This document shows, piece by piece, positions 1-10,668 of a stretch of 64,000 bases of DNA (position 1 is the first letter of the stretch; the number at the start of each line of letters is the position of its first letter). Where the stretch lies: the NCBI RefSeq assembly GCF_001040945.1, contig NZ_CP011930.1, positions 1,674,001 through 1,738,000 of the forward strand, in the 5' to 3' direction. The notes beneath the pieces are model-generated. The model did not search any database and was not told the DNA's origin. It worked only from the letters and a program-made list of their open reading frames with translations. Source of the DNA: Herbaspirillum seropedicae. Its GTDB lineage: Bacteria; Pseudomonadota; Gammaproteobacteria; Burkholderiales; Burkholderiaceae_D. The position numbers were made by a program, and so were the translations under genes.

Positions 1-1070
1 AGATCGGCATCTTCAGCCAGGTCGGCCAGCTGTACGAACCGGTCGACAAGGACCAGGTGATGTACTACCGCGAAGACAAGGCCGGCCAGATCCTGCAGGA
101 AGGCATCAATGAAGCGGGCGGCATGAGCTCGTGGATCGCTGCGGCGACCTCGTACTCGACCAACAACCGCGTGATGATTCCGTTCTACACCTACTACTCC
201 ATGTTCGGTCTGCAGCGTATCGGCGACCTGGCCTGGGCAGCGGGTGACATGCGCGCACGCGGCTTCCTGATCGGCGGCACCGCCGGCCGTACCACCCTGA
301 ACGGTGAAGGCCTGCAGCACGAAGACGGCCACAGCCATGTGTTCGCCTCGGCGATCCCGAACTGCATCCCCTACGACCCGACCTTCGCCCACGAAGTCGC
401 GGTGATCATCCATGACGGCCTGCGCCGCATGGTGGCCAACCAGGAAGACGTGTTCTACTACATCACCGTGATGAACGAGAACTATGGTCACCCTGGCATC
501 AAGCCGGGCCAGGAAGAGGGCATCATCAAGGGTCTGTACCTGTTGAACGAAGGCGGCAAGCAAAACAAGCTGCGCGTGCAACTGCTGGGTTCGGGCACCA
601 TCCTGCGTGAAGTCATCGCCGCCGCCGACCTGCTGCGTGATGACTGGAAGGTCGACGCCGACGTCTGGTCGGCGCCGTCCTTCACCCTGCTGGCGCGCGA
701 CGGCCAGGACGTGGAACGCTGGAACATGCTGCACCCGGCCGAGGCGCCCAAGAAGAGCTACTTCGAGCAATCGCTGGAAGGCAGCGAAGGCCCGATCGTG
801 GTCTCCACCGACTACATGCGCACCTATGCCGAGCAGGTCCGCGCCTTCGTGCCCAAGGGCCGTTCGTACAAGGTGCTGGGCACCGACGGCTATGGCCGTT
901 CGGATACCCGCGCCAAGCTGCGTGAGTTCTTCGAAGTGAACCGTTACTTCGTGACCGTGGCGGCCCTGAAGTCGCTGGCCGATGAAGGCAAGATCAAGCC
1001 GGAAGTGGTGGCGCAAGCCATCGCCAAGTACGGTATCGATCCGAACAAGCCGAACCCGGTGACCCTGTAA
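1..1070 (+). CDS. aceE: Pyruvate dehydrogenase E1 component, C-terminal part (partial)
   Basis: This is the last ~355 codons of the homodimeric E1 of the pyruvate dehydrogenase complex; the reading frame is open from base 3 and ends in TAA. E1 decarboxylates pyruvate on thiamine diphosphate and acetylates the lipoyl groups of E2. The visible part matches the pyrimidine-binding and C-terminal domains of AceE-type E1 ([20 protein letters not shown] and the C-terminal [13 protein letters not shown] stretch are typical). The family is about 890 residues, so most of the gene lies to the left of the window. aceF follows 163 bases downstream on the same strand, the usual aceE-aceF-lpd order. The identification is very secure; only the truncation by the window edge limits it. 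Confidence 0.97.
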   Translation, partial: IGIFSQVGQLYEPVDKDQVMYYREDKAGQILQEGINEAGGMSSWIAAATSYSTNNRVMIPFYTYYSMFGLQRIGDLAWAAGDMRARGFLIGGTAGRTTLNGEGLQHEDGHSHVFASAIPNCIPYDPTFAHEVAVIIHDGLRRMVANQEDVFYYITVMNENYGHPGIKPGQEEGIIKGLYLLNEGGKQNKLRVQLLGSGTILREVIAAADLLRDDWKVDADVWSAPSFTLLARDGQDVERWNMLHPAEAPKKSYFEQSLEGSEGPIVVSTDYMRTYAEQVRAFVPKGRSYKVLGTDGYGRSDTRAKLREFFEVNRYFVTVAALKSLADEGKIKPEVVAQAIAKYGIDPNKPNPVTL

Positions 1071-1086
1071 GGACTGCCTGACCGAC

Positions 1087-1119
1087 CATCCCCGCCTCAG
1101 CCTGCTGATCGCGGGGATG
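1087..1119 (+). other. Hairpin in the aceE-aceF intergenic region
   Basis: A 9-bp perfect inverted repeat (CATCCCCGC at 1087-1095, GCGGGGATG at 1111-1119, 15-base loop) lies just after aceE. No U-run follows, so it is unlikely to be a terminator. It may protect the upstream message end or set the expression ratio of E1 to E2. Confidence 0.4.
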
Positions 1120-1233
1120 TGTCGTGTCTGGAAAGCCACCCCAACGGCGAGGTCCGCTGCTCAGGCAGCACCTGCCCCAAGCGAATACTTCTCCCGGCCC
1201 AGCGCCTGGGAACAGAACAACGGAGCGCATCAG

Positions 1234-2898
1234 ATGAGTCAAGTCGAAGTAAAAGTCCCGGACATCGGCGATTTCAAGGAAGTCGAAGTCATTGAGGTGA
1301 TGGTCAAGGTCGGCGACACGATCAAGGTCGACCAGTCGCTGATCACGGTTGAATCCGACAAGGCCAGCATGGAAATCCCGTCCAGCCAGGCGGGCGTGGT
1401 CAAGGAAATCAAGGTCAAGGTCGGCGACAAGGTCGCCGAAGGTTCGCTGCTGGTGATCGTCGAAGGCGAGGGCGCTGCTGCCGCGCCTGCCGCCGCACCG
1501 CAAGCCGCCGCCGCTGCGCCCGCAGCCGCTCAGGCTGCGGCGCCGGCGCCGGCCCCTGCTGCTGCACCGGCAGCCGCTGCCGGTGGCACCGTCGAGATCG
1601 AAGTCCCCGACATCGGCGACTTCAAGGAAGTGGAAGTCATCGAAGTGATGGTCAAGGTGGGTGACACCGTCAAGGCCGAGCAATCGCTGTTGACCGTGGA
1701 ATCCGACAAGGCCAGCATGGAGATCCCCTCCAGCCACGCCGGCGTGATCAAGGAACTGAAGGTCAAGCTGGGTGACAAGGTCTCCAAGGGCAGCATCATC
1801 GCCACCATCGAAGCTGCGGGTGGCGCGCCTGCCGCTGCTCCCGCTGCTGCGCCTGCAGCCGCGCCGGCCGCCGCTGCGGCACCGGCTCCCGCCTCAGCAC
1901 CCGCACCGGCCGCTGCTGCCGCCGTGCCCGCCATCGCTACCGCGTCGGCCACCAGCACCGGCGGCAAGGCCCACGCTTCGCCTTCCGTGCGCAAGTTCGC
2001 CCGCGAACTGGGCGTGGATCTGTCGCGTGTGCCGGCGACCGGTCCCAAGGGCCGCATCCTGCAATTGGACGTGCAGAACTTCGTCAAGGGCGTCATGGCC
2101 GGGTCCACCTCGGTGGCGGCTTCCGCACCGGCCACCAATGGCAGCGGTGCGGGCATGAACCTGCTGCCGTGGCCGTCGCTGGACTTCAGCAAGTTCGGCG
2201 AGACCGAATTGCAGCCGCTGTCGCGCATCAAGAAGATCAGCGGCCCCAACCTGCATCGCAACTGGGTGATGATCCCCCACGTGACGCAGTTCGACGAAGC
2301 CGACGTGACCGAGCTGGAAGAATTCCGCAAGACCTCCAACGACGCCTTCGCCAAGGCCAAGTCGCCGGTCAAGCTGACCATGCTGGCCTTCGTCATCAAG
2401 GCCAGCGTCTCGGCGCTGAAGAAGTTCCCGGCCTTCAATTCCTCGCTGGATGCCAAGGGCGAAAACCTGATCCTCAAGAAGTTCTACAACATCGGCTTCG
2501 CCGCCGATACCCCGAATGGCCTGGTGGTTCCGGTCATCAAGAATGCCGACCAGAAGAGCATCGGCCAGATCGCCATCGAAATGGGCGAACTGTCCGCGCA
2601 GGCCCGTGACGGCAAGTTGAAGCCGGCCGACATGCAAGGCGCCACCTTCACCATCTCCTCGCTGGGTGGCATTGGCGGCACTGCGTTCACGCCCATCATC
2701 AATGCGCCGGAAGTGGCGATCCTGGGCCTGTCCAAGTCGATCACCAAGCCGGTGTGGGATGGCAAGCAGTTCGTGCCGCGCCTGATGCTGCCGACTTCGC
2801 TGTCCTATGACCACCGCGTCATCGACGGCGCCATGGGCGCGCGCTTCTCGGCGTATCTCGCCGACGTGCTGGGCGATCTGCGCAAGTCGCTCCTCTAA
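1234..2898 (+). CDS. aceF: Dihydrolipoamide acetyltransferase E2 of pyruvate dehydrogenase
   Basis: E2 transfers the acetyl group from its swinging lipoyl arms to CoA and forms the core of the complex. The 554 residues hold two lipoyl domains (about 1-78 and 119-195, lipoyl lysines K43 and K159 in ESDKAS), Ala/Pro-rich flexible linkers, the E1/E3-binding domain (about 247-284) and the catalytic acetyltransferase domain with the active-site HRVIDG (H527, D531). The ATG at 1234 is chosen over upstream in-frame codons because GGAG lies 8 bases before it and the lipoyl domain begins at once. lpdA follows 30 bases downstream. The first lipoyl domain is almost identical to that of the neighbouring lpdA, which suggests duplication or gene conversion. 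Confidence 0.97.
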   Translation: MSQVEVKVPDIGDFKEVEVIEVMVKVGDTIKVDQSLITVESDKASMEIPSSQAGVVKEIKVKVGDKVAEGSLLVIVEGEGAAAAPAAAPQAAAAAPAAAQAAAPAPAPAAAPAAAAGGTVEIEVPDIGDFKEVEVIEVMVKVGDTVKAEQSLLTVESDKASMEIPSSHAGVIKELKVKLGDKVSKGSIIATIEAAGGAPAAAPAAAPAAAPAAAAAPAPASAPAPAAAAAVPAIATASATSTGGKAHASPSVRKFARELGVDLSRVPATGPKGRILQLDVQNFVKGVMAGSTSVAASAPATNGSGAGMNLLPWPSLDFSKFGETELQPLSRIKKISGPNLHRNWVMIPHVTQFDEADVTELEEFRKTSNDAFAKAKSPVKLTMLAFVIKASVSALKKFPAFNSSLDAKGENLILKKFYNIGFAADTPNGLVVPVIKNADQKSIGQIAIEMGELSAQARDGKLKPADMQGATFTISSLGGIGGTAFTPIINAPEVAILGLSKSITKPVWDGKQFVPRLMLPTSLSYDHRVIDGAMGARFSAYLADVLGDLRKSLL

Positions 2899-2928
2899 GC
2901 CACCACCGAACATTACGGAGTCAGGACA

Positions 2929-4719
2929 ATGAGTCTCTCTGAAGTCAAGGTCCCCGATATCGGGGATTTCAAGGAAGTCGAAGTCATCGAGGTGATGGTC
3001 AAGGTTGGCGACACCATCAAGGTGGATCAATCGCTGATCACCGTCGAATCCGACAAGGCCAGCATGGAAATCCCGTCCAGCCAGGCCGGCGTGGTCAAGG
3101 AAGTCAAGGTCAAGGTCGGTGACAAGGTCGCCGAAGGTTCGCTGCTGTTGCTGGTGGAAGCGGCTGGCCAAGCCGCTGCTGCCCCGGCCCCCGCCGCTCC
3201 GCCAGCACCGGCTGCAGCGGCAGCGCCTGCTCCGGCCGCCGCTCCCGCTGCCGCACCGACCGCCGCACCAACCGCTGCCAGCTTCGGCGGCAGCGCCGAC
3301 GTGCAATGCGACGTGATGGTGCTGGGTGGTGGCCCTGGCGGTTACTCGGCGGCCTTCCGTGCCGCCGACCTGGGCCTGAACACTGTCATCGTCGAGCGCG
3401 AAGCCACCCTCGGTGGTGTCTGCCTCAATGTCGGTTGCATCCCCTCCAAGGCGCTGCTGCACGTGGCCGCGGTGATCGACGAGACTGCCGCCATGGCCTC
3501 GCACGGTGTCACCTTCGGCAAGCCCCAGATCGACATCGACAAGCTGCGCGCCTACAAGGACAAGGTCATCGGCACCATGACCGGCGGCCTGGCCGGCATG
3601 GCGAAGGCACGCAAGGTGCAGGTGGTCAACGGTGACGGCCAGTTTGCCGGCCCCAACCATATCGAAGTCACTGCCGCTGACGGGAGCAAGAAGGTGGTGC
3701 AGTTCAAGCACGCCATCATCGCCGCCGGCTCCTCGGTGGTGAACCTGCCCTTCGTACCGCAGGACCCGCGCATCGTCGATTCCACCGGCGCGCTGGAACT
3801 GCGCCAGGTGCCCAAGCGCATGCTGGTCATCGGCGGCGGCATCATCGGCCTGGAAATGGCGACCGTCTATTCCACCCTGGGCGCGCGCATCGACGTGGTC
3901 GAGATGATGGATGGCCTGATGCAAGGCGCTGACCGCGACATGGTCAAGGTCTGGCAAAAGTTCAACGAGAAGCGCTTCGACAACGTCATGGTCAAGACCA
4001 AGACTGTGGCCGTGGAAGCCCTGCCCGAAGGCATCAAGGTCACTTTCGAAGCCGCTGAAGCCGGCGCCACCGCACCCGAGCCGCAACTGTACGACCTGGT
4101 GCTGGTGGCCGTGGGCCGCAGCCCGAACGGCAAGAAGCTGTCGGCCGACAAGGCTGGCGTGATCGTGTCCGATCGTGGCTTCATCGCCGTGGACAAGCAG
4201 ATGCGCACCAACGTGCCGCACATCTTCGCCATCGGCGACCTGGTGGGTCAGCCCATGCTGGCGCACAAGGCGGTGCATGAAGGCCACGTCGCCGCTGAGG
4301 CGATTGCCGGCGAGAAGAGCTTCTTCGACGCCAGCGTGATCCCGTCCGTGGCCTATACCGATCCGGAAGTGGCATGGGTCGGCGTGACCGAAGACGAAGC
4401 CAAGGCCAAGGGGATCAAGATCGAGAAGGGCCACTTCCCGTGGGCTGCTTCCGGTCGCGCCGTGGCCAATGGCCGTTCGGAAGGTTTCACCAAGCTGCTC
4501 TTCGATGCCGAGACCCATCGCATCATCGGTGGCGGCATCGTCGGTACCCATGCCGGTGACATGATCGGCGAAGTGGCCCTGGCCATCGAGATGGGCGCCG
4601 ATGCGGTCGACATCGGCAAGACCATCCACCCGCACCCGACGCTGGGTGAGTCGCTGGGCATGGCCGCCGAAGTGGCAGAAGGTCATTGCACCGACTTGCC
4701 GCCACAGCGCAAGAAGTAA
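2929..4719 (+). CDS. lpdA: Dihydrolipoamide dehydrogenase E3 with N-terminal lipoyl domain
   Basis: This flavoprotein reoxidises the dihydrolipoyl groups of E2 and passes electrons to NAD+. The 596 residues begin with a lipoyl domain (K43 in ESDKAS), then an Ala/Pro linker to about 118, then the E3 core: FAD motif GGGPGG (about 133-138), redox disulfide in [13 protein letters not shown] (C165 and C170), an NAD-binding GGGIIG motif, and the C-terminal HPHPTLGE that supplies the catalytic His-Glu pair. Plain E3 is about 470 residues; the extra N-terminal lipoyl domain is a known variant in beta- and gammaproteobacteria. GGAG precedes the ATG. It is the last gene of the operon and is followed by a strong terminator. 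Confidence 0.97.
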   Translation: MSLSEVKVPDIGDFKEVEVIEVMVKVGDTIKVDQSLITVESDKASMEIPSSQAGVVKEVKVKVGDKVAEGSLLLLVEAAGQAAAAPAPAAPPAPAAAAAPAPAAAPAAAPTAAPTAASFGGSADVQCDVMVLGGGPGGYSAAFRAADLGLNTVIVEREATLGGVCLNVGCIPSKALLHVAAVIDETAAMASHGVTFGKPQIDIDKLRAYKDKVIGTMTGGLAGMAKARKVQVVNGDGQFAGPNHIEVTAADGSKKVVQFKHAIIAAGSSVVNLPFVPQDPRIVDSTGALELRQVPKRMLVIGGGIIGLEMATVYSTLGARIDVVEMMDGLMQGADRDMVKVWQKFNEKRFDNVMVKTKTVAVEALPEGIKVTFEAAEAGATAPEPQLYDLVLVAVGRSPNGKKLSADKAGVIVSDRGFIAVDKQMRTNVPHIFAIGDLVGQPMLAHKAVHEGHVAAEAIAGEKSFFDASVIPSVAYTDPEVAWVGVTEDEAKAKGIKIEKGHFPWAASGRAVANGRSEGFTKLLFDAETHRIIGGGIVGTHAGDMIGEVALAIEMGADAVDIGKTIHPHPTLGESLGMAAEVAEGHCTDLPPQRKK

Positions 4720-4761
4720 GGCGTCCCGCCCCTGTCGGCAGCAAGGCAGGCGGCGAGGTAC

Positions 4762-4802
4762 AAAGACCAACGGCGAACCTTCGGGTTCGCCGTTGGTCTT
4801 TT
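4762..4802 (+). terminator. Rho-independent terminator of the aceEF-lpdA operon
   Basis: A perfect 18-bp inverted repeat (4762-4779 with 4784-4801) encloses a TTCG tetraloop and ends in a T-run, 43 bases after the lpdA stop. The A-rich left arm means it could also work from the opposite strand. Confidence 0.95.
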
Positions 4803-4870
4803 GGGGGCCGGCATCGATCGTGCGCGTCTGCCTTCACTTGTCGCTTCATTACGTTCAAGCAGGAAAGTCC

Positions 4871-5344
4871 ATGTCCAAGTCTCTCGCCGACCTCATCGTC
4901 AACCCGGCCAAGCCGGACACCGCTCCCCATCTGAAGGTCGCCCGCCGCGTCATCGTAGCCGGCTGGGGCTTGTTCATGCTCTCGCTGGTGCTGCCTGTGC
5001 TGGGCGACGAGCCGGGCGCGCTGGCCTTCATCTATTCGTTGATGATGCCATTTTTCCTGTTCGACAAGCCCAGTTGGCTGGGCCTGGCAATGTCGTTCTA
5101 TAGCGTCGTCAACCTGAGCCTGATCGCCTCCCTCTTCATTGCCTTGGGCGACAAGTTGCTGACCCGGCCCGCGACCTCTGTCTTCTTTGTCCTCGTGGCA
5201 TTGGACACGATGTGGATACCCTTCACGCCCGATCAGGAATTCGCGCGCCATCCAGCCTTCTGGTGCTGGAGCGCTGCTGCCGTGATGGTCGCCATCGGCA
5301 TGAACATGGCGCGCCTGAAAGAAAAAGCCCGCCAGGCTGCGTAG
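4871..5344 (+). CDS. Small multi-pass membrane protein of unknown function
   Basis: The 157-residue product has four or five hydrophobic stretches (about residues 29-48, 53-67, 71-95, 102-120 and 130-150) and a basic C-terminal tail (MARLKEKARQAA), so it should sit in the inner membrane. I do not recognise a family. The ATG at 4871 follows AGGAAAG. It stands alone between the lpdA terminator and the convergent chemotaxis receptor gene, whose stop lies 52 bases beyond its own. No function can be proposed from sequence. Confidence 0.75.
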   Translation: MSKSLADLIVNPAKPDTAPHLKVARRVIVAGWGLFMLSLVLPVLGDEPGALAFIYSLMMPFFLFDKPSWLGLAMSFYSVVNLSLIASLFIALGDKLLTRPATSVFFVLVALDTMWIPFTPDQEFARHPAFWCWSAAAVMVAIGMNMARLKEKARQAA

Positions 5345-5396
5345 CAGCACAGGCGGGCGGCGATGCCGGGCGTGAGAGCGGGAGTGGGCAGGGGGC

Positions 5397-7025
5397 TCAG
5401 GCTGCGCTGAGCAATCCCATCGCCGGATGGATCACCTGTTCCCGCGGGTAGGCCACGGCGGGCTGCGGCTGTTCGATCCGGAATACCGCGACTGCATCGC
5501 GCAGGCTGTTGGCCTGCTGCGCCATCGATTGGGCTGCACTGGCCGATTCTTCGACCAGCGCCGCATTCTGCTGGGTCACTTCATCCATCTGCGAGATGGC
5601 GATGTTGATCTGGCTGATTCCCGAACTCTGCTCGTTGGAGGCGGCCGTGATTTCGCTCATCAGGTCATTGACCTGCTGGATCGAACGCACGACTTCGTCC
5701 ATGGTCAGGCCAGCTTCATCGACCAGCTTCTGGCCCGCTTCCACATGCTGTACCGAAGATTCGATCAGGCCCCGGATTTCCTTGGCGGAGGAGGCGCTGC
5801 GCTGGGCCAGCGAACGCACTTCGGTTGCCACCACGGCGAAGCCGCGGCCCTGTTCGCCGGCGCGGGCCGCTTCGACGGCGGCATTGAGGGCCAGGATATT
5901 GGTCTGGAAGGCGATGCCCTCCACGGTGGCGATGATCTCGGTGATCTTGTAGGCGCTCTGCGAAATATCCTTCATGGTGCCGACCACGCGCTCGACCACT
6001 TCACCGCCCTTTTGCGCATGCAAGGAGGCCGAGCGCGCCAGTTGGTGGCCCTGGCCGGCGTTCTGGGTGTTTTGTTCGACCGTGGAGGTGATTTCTTCCA
6101 TGCTGGAAGCGGTCTCTTCCAGGGAGGCCGCCTGCTCTTCGGTCCGGCGCGACAGATCCAGATTGCCGACCGCGATCTGGCTGGCGGCGGTGGAGATCGA
6201 CTCCGCTGAATGCTTGATGCCATCGACGATCCTGGTCAACTGGGCGCGCATGTTTTCCAGCGACGCCATGAGGCTGTGCTGGTCGCCCTTGGCCAGGGGG
6301 ATGCTCACCGCCAGGTTGCCCTGGGCGATCTGGGCGGCCAGTTCCTGGGCCTGTGCGGGTTCGCCGCCCAGTTGGTGCAGCACGCTGCGCACGATCAGGA
6401 AAGCGGCAGCCACGGCCAGCAGCACCGAACCGGCCACCAGCGTCCAGGTGGTCGTGAGGATGCTGCGGTAGGTGGTGTCGGCGGCGGCGGAAGCCTGGTT
6501 GTTGAGTTCATCCTCGAAACGGCCCAGTTCATCCAGGTTGTCCAGCCACTTGGCCTGGACCGGGCGAATCTTCTGGGTCAGCAGGCTGATCAGTTCGGCG
6601 CTCTTGTCCTGCTGCGCCAGAGTGACGGCCTGGTTCATCAGGGGCTCGGTGTCGGCTGCGTTTTGCGCGATCAGGTCGAACAATTCATGTTCCCTGCGCG
6701 TGGTATCGGGCTGATCGAACATCTTGCCGAGCTTTTCGCGGGCGTCCTGATAAGCCTTTTCCTGCACCTTGATGCGTTCGATTTCGCGGGCGATCAGCGC
6801 CGGCTCCTGGAATAGCGCGATATTGCGGATGGCCAGGGCGCGGATGCGCACACTGTTGTTCATGACGTCGGCCAAGCCGCCTTGCTGGTTGTTGGCGACG
6901 ATGTCGGACAAATTGCCCTTGACCGTGGCCATGCCCCACAGTCCGACCAGCGAGATGACGACCAGCAGAACGACGACGCTGGCAAATCCCAGCGCCAGGC
7001 GGGTGGATACCTTCAGTTTGTTCAT
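5397..7025 (-). CDS. Methyl-accepting chemotaxis protein
   Basis: A 542-residue transmembrane chemoreceptor. It has an N-terminal membrane helix (about 10-30), a periplasmic four-helix-bundle-type sensor domain of about 160 residues, a second membrane helix (about 190-212), a HAMP linker, and a long cytoplasmic coiled coil. The kinase-control hairpin [19 protein letters not shown] is fully conserved. Gln/Glu-rich stretches such as [20 protein letters not shown] are typical methylation helices. The C terminus lacks the CheR-tethering NWETF pentapeptide, so methylation probably relies on other receptors. The ligand is unknown. It is monocistronic and convergent with the preceding membrane-protein gene. 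A possible sigma-28 promoter lies about 145 bases upstream. Confidence 0.95.
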   Translation of the reverse strand: MNKLKVSTRLALGFASVVVLLVVISLVGLWGMATVKGNLSDIVANNQQGGLADVMNNSVRIRALAIRNIALFQEPALIAREIERIKVQEKAYQDAREKLGKMFDQPDTTRREHELFDLIAQNAADTEPLMNQAVTLAQQDKSAELISLLTQKIRPVQAKWLDNLDELGRFEDELNNQASAAADTTYRSILTTTWTLVAGSVLLAVAAAFLIVRSVLHQLGGEPAQAQELAAQIAQGNLAVSIPLAKGDQHSLMASLENMRAQLTRIVDGIKHSAESISTAASQIAVGNLDLSRRTEEQAASLEETASSMEEITSTVEQNTQNAGQGHQLARSASLHAQKGGEVVERVVGTMKDISQSAYKITEIIATVEGIAFQTNILALNAAVEAARAGEQGRGFAVVATEVRSLAQRSASSAKEIRGLIESSVQHVEAGQKLVDEAGLTMDEVVRSIQQVNDLMSEITAASNEQSSGISQINIAISQMDEVTQQNAALVEESASAAQSMAQQANSLRDAVAVFRIEQPQPAVAYPREQVIHPAMGLLSAA

Positions 7026-7448
7026 GGGAATTCCCCTCTAGATGAGTTGTGCTGCCGATTGGGTTGCAAACCCTATTTCATACCTGTCCTGGCGATTGCC
7101 GCCCTGCGCAGATTTCTTTTTTCTGTATAAAAGCGATACAAAAAATGAATTTATGCCAACTTGCCACGCTATCTCGGCCAGAAACGTGCATTTTGTACAT
7201 GTATTTTTCTGTTTTTAAGCGTTTTGCACTGGAGTTGTAAGGCTTATGATTAAGCTCATCCAAAAAAGATTCATCACGGCGTGATTATTTTTTCGGCGAG
7301 GCGGCTAGCCTCTATGCAGGAGGTGGCGGGGAGGGAAGGGGAGAGGCGGCAGCCGCTGCTGCAACAACTTGCAGGATCAGTGGCAGCGGCTGCGACAATG
7401 GAGGAGGGGAGTGCTCCGGCTGCCGCAGGTGCAGCCGGAAAGACGGCG
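7026..7448. other. Intergenic region between chemoreceptor and MHS transporter genes
   Basis: This 423-base gap has no convincing gene. The part at 7100-7280 is clearly AT-rich and presumably holds the chemoreceptor promoter. A GC-rich hairpin (7416-7423 with 7431-7438) lies just past the transporter stop but has no U-run on either strand. Confidence 0.5.
7171..7197 (-). promoter_or_regulatory. Possible sigma-28 (FliA) promoter for the chemoreceptor gene
   Basis: On the minus strand TACA (7197-7194), 15 bases, then GCCGAGAT (7178-7171) resembles the FliA consensus TAAA-N15-GCCGATAA, with one mismatch in the first box and two in the second. It lies about 145 bases upstream of the receptor start, in an AT-rich gap. 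Sigma-28 control is common for chemoreceptors, so the match is plausible but weak. Confidence 0.35.
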
Positions 7449-8747
7449 TCAGGCGGTCGGACTGACCGTGGCGGCTGCGCTCTTGCCGCGATACAGCACC
7501 AGCGTGGCAAGCAGGCCGCAGACGGCGGCAAAGCTCATCCAGTAGCCCGGTGCAGCCTTGTCGCCGGAGGTTTCGATCAGCCAGGTCGAGACCAGCGGCG
7601 TGAAGCCGCCGAAGATGGCGGTGGCCAGGCTGTAGGCCAGCGAGAAACCGACCGTGCGCACATGCGCCGGCATCACCTCGGTGAGCGCCACCACTGCCGC
7701 GCCGTTATAGCTGGCATAGAGGAAGGACAGCCACAGTTCGGTGATCAACAGATTCTTGAAGCTGATGTCGGAGACCAGCCAGGACATCACCGGATAGGCC
7801 GTCAGCAAGGTCAAGAGCGTAAAGGCCACCAGTACCGGACGACGTCCCACGCGGTCGGACAGCGCGCCCATGATGGGCAGCCAGCAGAAGTTGGACAGGC
7901 CTACGCAGAAGGTCACGATGAGGCTGTCCGAGGCCGACAGCTTGAGCACGTTCTTGCCGAAGGTCGGCGTGTAGACCGTGATCAGGTAGAACGACACGGT
8001 GGTCATCACCACCATCATCATCCCGGCCACCACGATCTTCCAGTTCTGGGCGATGGAGGACATGATCTCGCCGAAGCTGGGATGACGCTTGCGCGCCAGG
8101 AATTCGTCGGTTTCCTGCAGCGAGCGGCGGATGATGAAGATGGCCGGCACGATCATGCAGCCGATGAAGAAGGGAATGCGCCAGCCCCAGTCGCTGATCT
8201 GCACCGGCGACAAGGATTGGCTGACCAGATAGCCGATCAGGGCCGAGGCCATGATGGCCGCCTGCTGGCTGGCCGATTGCCAGCTCACGTAAAAGCCCTT
8301 GTTGCCGGGCGTGGCCATCTCGGCCAGATAGACTGACACGCCACCCAGCTCCACCCCTGCCGAGAACCCCTGCAGCAATCGTCCGGTCAGCACCAGGATC
8401 GGCGCGGCCACGCCGATGGTGGCATAGCCAGGCACGAAGGCGATGAGCAGCGTGCCGATGGCCATGATGGCCAGCGTCACGATCAGGCCCTGGCGACGCC
8501 CCACGCGGTCGATGTAGCTGCCCAGGATGATGGCGCCCAGCGGACGCATCAGGAAGCCCGCACCAAAGGTGCCGAAGGTCAGGATCAGCGAAACGAACTC
8601 GTTGTCCGACGGGAAGAAGGTCTTGGAGATGTAGCTGGCGTAGAAGCCGTACAGGAAGAAGTCGAACATCTCCAGGAAATTGCCGCTGGTGACCCGCAGG
8701 ACTGTGGACAGCTTGGAGTGTTTGGCGTTTGTAGTGGTTGTGGTCAT
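7449..8747 (-). CDS. MHS-family MFS proton symporter, citrate/tricarballylate type
   Basis: A 432-residue inner-membrane transporter with 12 predicted helices. The N-terminal [20 protein letters not shown], the loop motif DRVGRRQG after helix 2 and its repeat DRVGRRPV after helix 8 are typical of the metabolite:H+ symporter branch that includes CitA and TcuC. The likely role is proton-driven uptake of a tricarboxylate or similar organic acid; the substrate is an inference. The gene lies 38 bases downstream of a ModA-like periplasmic protein gene on the same strand, and a LysR regulator is divergent from the pair. The start at 8747 gives a Thr-rich N terminus (MTTTTT), which is unusual but leaves the first helix intact. 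Confidence 0.9.
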   Translation of the reverse strand: MTTTTTNAKHSKLSTVLRVTSGNFLEMFDFFLYGFYASYISKTFFPSDNEFVSLILTFGTFGAGFLMRPLGAIILGSYIDRVGRRQGLIVTLAIMAIGTLLIAFVPGYATIGVAAPILVLTGRLLQGFSAGVELGGVSVYLAEMATPGNKGFYVSWQSASQQAAIMASALIGYLVSQSLSPVQISDWGWRIPFFIGCMIVPAIFIIRRSLQETDEFLARKRHPSFGEIMSSIAQNWKIVVAGMMMVVMTTVSFYLITVYTPTFGKNVLKLSASDSLIVTFCVGLSNFCWLPIMGALSDRVGRRPVLVAFTLLTLLTAYPVMSWLVSDISFKNLLITELWLSFLYASYNGAAVVALTEVMPAHVRTVGFSLAYSLATAIFGGFTPLVSTWLIETSGDKAAPGYWMSFAAVCGLLATLVLYRGKSAAATVSPTA

Positions 8748-8785
8748 ATCAGTCTCTCTCGTTCTCTCTTTGCCTGGAGCCGTGC

Positions 8786-9574
8786 TCAGCGCGGCGCGGG
8801 ATCCAGTCCGGAAGCCTTGATCGCCGCCTGTGCCTCAGGCGAGGCCAGGAAGTGCACCAGTTCCTTGGCTGCTTCGGCTTCGTGGGCGCCCACCACCACT
8901 CCGGCCGAGAACGGCGTCAGTTGCTGGGCTTCTTCGGGAATCGGGCCGATGATGTCGATGCCCTTGACCGGCTTGAGCTCGGAGATCTGCTGCAGGCCGA
9001 TCTCGGCGTCACCGCGCGCCACCACCTGACCCACCGGCTCGGCCGGGATCATGCGGCCCTTGTAGGCCATCTGCTGGTCGATGCCCAGGCGCTTGAACAG
9101 CTTGGTGGAGAGGAATACGCCGCTGGCGCTATCCGAATAGACCACCGAGTGGGCCGTGAGCAGCGTGCGCTTGAAGGCGTCGAGGTTGGAGATATCCGGG
9201 CGCGGCGCCCCGGCCTTGACGGCCAGGCCGATGCGCGAGAGCGCCAGCAGCTTGTGCTCGGTCTTGGAGACCTTGCCCGCGGCCACCAGCTTGTCCAGCG
9301 AATCGCCGACCATGATCACCACGTCGATGTGCTCCCCGCGTTGCAGGCGATTGGGAATGGCCTGCGGCGTTTCGCCCATGGAGGGACCCCAGCCGGAGAT
9401 GAGCTTGTGGCCGGTCTTCTTTTCGAATTCCGGCGCCAGCGTCTTGTAGGCAGCGGCAAAGCCGCCCGAGCTGACCACGTGGATGTCGGTCGCTGCGGCC
9501 AGCGCGCTGGTGGCGCCGATGAGCAGGGCGAGAACGCTGCGCTGCAGGGGCTTGGAGGACAGAAGGCTTTTCAT
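8786..9574 (-). CDS. ModA-like periplasmic substrate-binding protein
   Basis: The 262-residue product has a signal peptide (basic MKSLLSSK, hydrophobic core, cleavage after ALAAA) and a type II periplasmic binding fold resembling molybdate-binding ModA ([21 protein letters not shown], then [11 protein letters not shown] and [17 protein letters not shown]). AGGAG precedes the ATG. It is first in a two-gene unit with an MHS-family symporter and has no ABC permease or ATPase beside it. Proteins of this branch often bind organic acids rather than molybdate, so I infer it captures or senses the substrate of the symporter. The ligand is not known. Confidence 0.85.
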   Translation of the reverse strand: MKSLLSSKPLQRSVLALLIGATSALAAATDIHVVSSGGFAAAYKTLAPEFEKKTGHKLISGWGPSMGETPQAIPNRLQRGEHIDVVIMVGDSLDKLVAAGKVSKTEHKLLALSRIGLAVKAGAPRPDISNLDAFKRTLLTAHSVVYSDSASGVFLSTKLFKRLGIDQQMAYKGRMIPAEPVGQVVARGDAEIGLQQISELKPVKGIDIIGPIPEEAQQLTPFSAGVVVGAHEAEAAKELVHFLASPEAQAAIKASGLDPAPR

Positions 9575-9644
9575 GCGGATCTCCTGAAGTAGGTATCGTT
9601 TTTCGGTTTAAAACACGGCAGTTTGCGGAGTATCCTTTGAAAAG

Positions 9645-9658
9645 TTAAATGCATTTAA
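9645..9658. promoter_or_regulatory. 14-bp perfect palindrome in the divergent promoter region
   Basis: TTAAATGCATTTAA lies 19 bases before the LysR start and about 70 bases before the divergent periplasmic-protein gene. Position and symmetry fit a LysR-type operator controlling both directions; this is inference. Confidence 0.5.
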
Positions 9659-9676
9659 TCTAAGGATTGATAAATA

Positions 9677-10585
9677 ATGCGCATCAATATCGAGACCGCC
9701 GAATTGCAGGCCTTCATCGCCGTCGCCCGCCAGTCAAGCTTTCGCGCCGCGGCCGAGGGTTTGTTCATCACCCAGCCGGCGCTGAGCCGCCGCATCGAGA
9801 ACCTGGAGCAAGCCTTGCAGGAGCGCCTGTTCGACCGCACCACCCGGCGCGTCTCGCTCACCCCCGCTGGCGAGCTCTTCCTGGTCCATGCCCAGGCCGT
9901 GATGGAAGAGCTGGAACTGGCCGTCAAGAGTGTCGAGCAGCGCATGGCGCAGCGGCGCGAGCACGTCACTGTGGCTTGCGTTCCTTCGGTGGCCAATAAT
10001 CTGTTGCCGCAGGTCTTGAAGCGTTATGCGCGCAGCCACGCCAACGTGCGCGTGCGCATCATCGACGAGAGTGCGGCCGATGTGCTGGAGAGCGTACGCA
10101 AGGGCGAGGCCGACTTTGGCGTCAATTTCATCGGTGCGCAGGAAGCCGAGATCGACTTTGCCGAACTCACGCGCGAGCGCTATCTGGCGGTCATGCCGAC
10201 GCACCATCCGCTGGCCGCGCACGCCAGCCTGAACTGGAAGTCACTGGCGGGTGAGAAGCTGGTCTCGGTCTCGTCCAGCAGCGGCAACCGCAGCTTGATC
10301 GACAACGCCTTCTCGCGCGTGCCGCAGCGCCCGGTGATCCAGTACGAGACCAATCACGTGGCCGGCGCCATCAGCCTGGTCGCCGCTGGGCTGGGGGTGG
10401 CCCTGCTGCCGGAACTGGCCATTCGCAATGCGCCCTACAAGGGCATCGTGGCGCGCCCTGTGACCAGTCCCGTGTTGAGCCGCGCCATGGGCTTGATCAC
10501 CTTGAAGGGCAGGGTGTTGAAGCCGGCTGCCGCGACCCTGGCGCAAGCCCTGCGCGATGCCATTTCGACAAGGTCGGGCAAGTAG
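9677..10585 (+). CDS. LysR-type transcriptional regulator of the adjacent organic-acid uptake genes
   Basis: A 302-residue regulator. The winged helix-turn-helix is at about residues 5-65 (AFIAVARQSSFRAAAEGLF, then ERLFDRTTRRVSLTPAGELF), followed by a LysR substrate-binding domain from about 90 to 295. It is divergent from the ModA-like/MHS transporter pair with a 102-base gap holding a perfect palindrome, the classic arrangement of a LysR gene and its target. It probably activates that pair in response to the transported acid. TcuR-like control is one possibility given the transporter type, but the co-inducer cannot be read from sequence. Confidence 0.9.
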   Translation: MRINIETAELQAFIAVARQSSFRAAAEGLFITQPALSRRIENLEQALQERLFDRTTRRVSLTPAGELFLVHAQAVMEELELAVKSVEQRMAQRREHVTVACVPSVANNLLPQVLKRYARSHANVRVRIIDESAADVLESVRKGEADFGVNFIGAQEAEIDFAELTRERYLAVMPTHHPLAAHASLNWKSLAGEKLVSVSSSSGNRSLIDNAFSRVPQRPVIQYETNHVAGAISLVAAGLGVALLPELAIRNAPYKGIVARPVTSPVLSRAMGLITLKGRVLKPAAATLAQALRDAISTRSGK

Positions 10586-10668
10586 ATTTTTGCGCGGTCG
10601 CTGCTTATTTTTTGTGCGGTTTATTGGGAGGGCAGGCGGGACCGGCGCTGGCGTTGCGAGGAAATCGC

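Noticed and set aside
1087..1119. Terminator between aceE and aceF
   Set aside because: The hairpin has no U-run and the genes form a known operon; it is listed as a structural element only.
1894..4770. Long open frame on the minus strand opposite aceF and lpdA
   Set aside because: It is antisense to two well-conserved genes, its product is His/Asp-rich without family resemblance, and it follows from high third-position GC. Similar shadows lie opposite fdsA (26685-29081), the antiporter (22241-23758), the acyl-CoA dehydrogenase (52534-54519), fumC (60435-61889) and dmlA (15485-17470).
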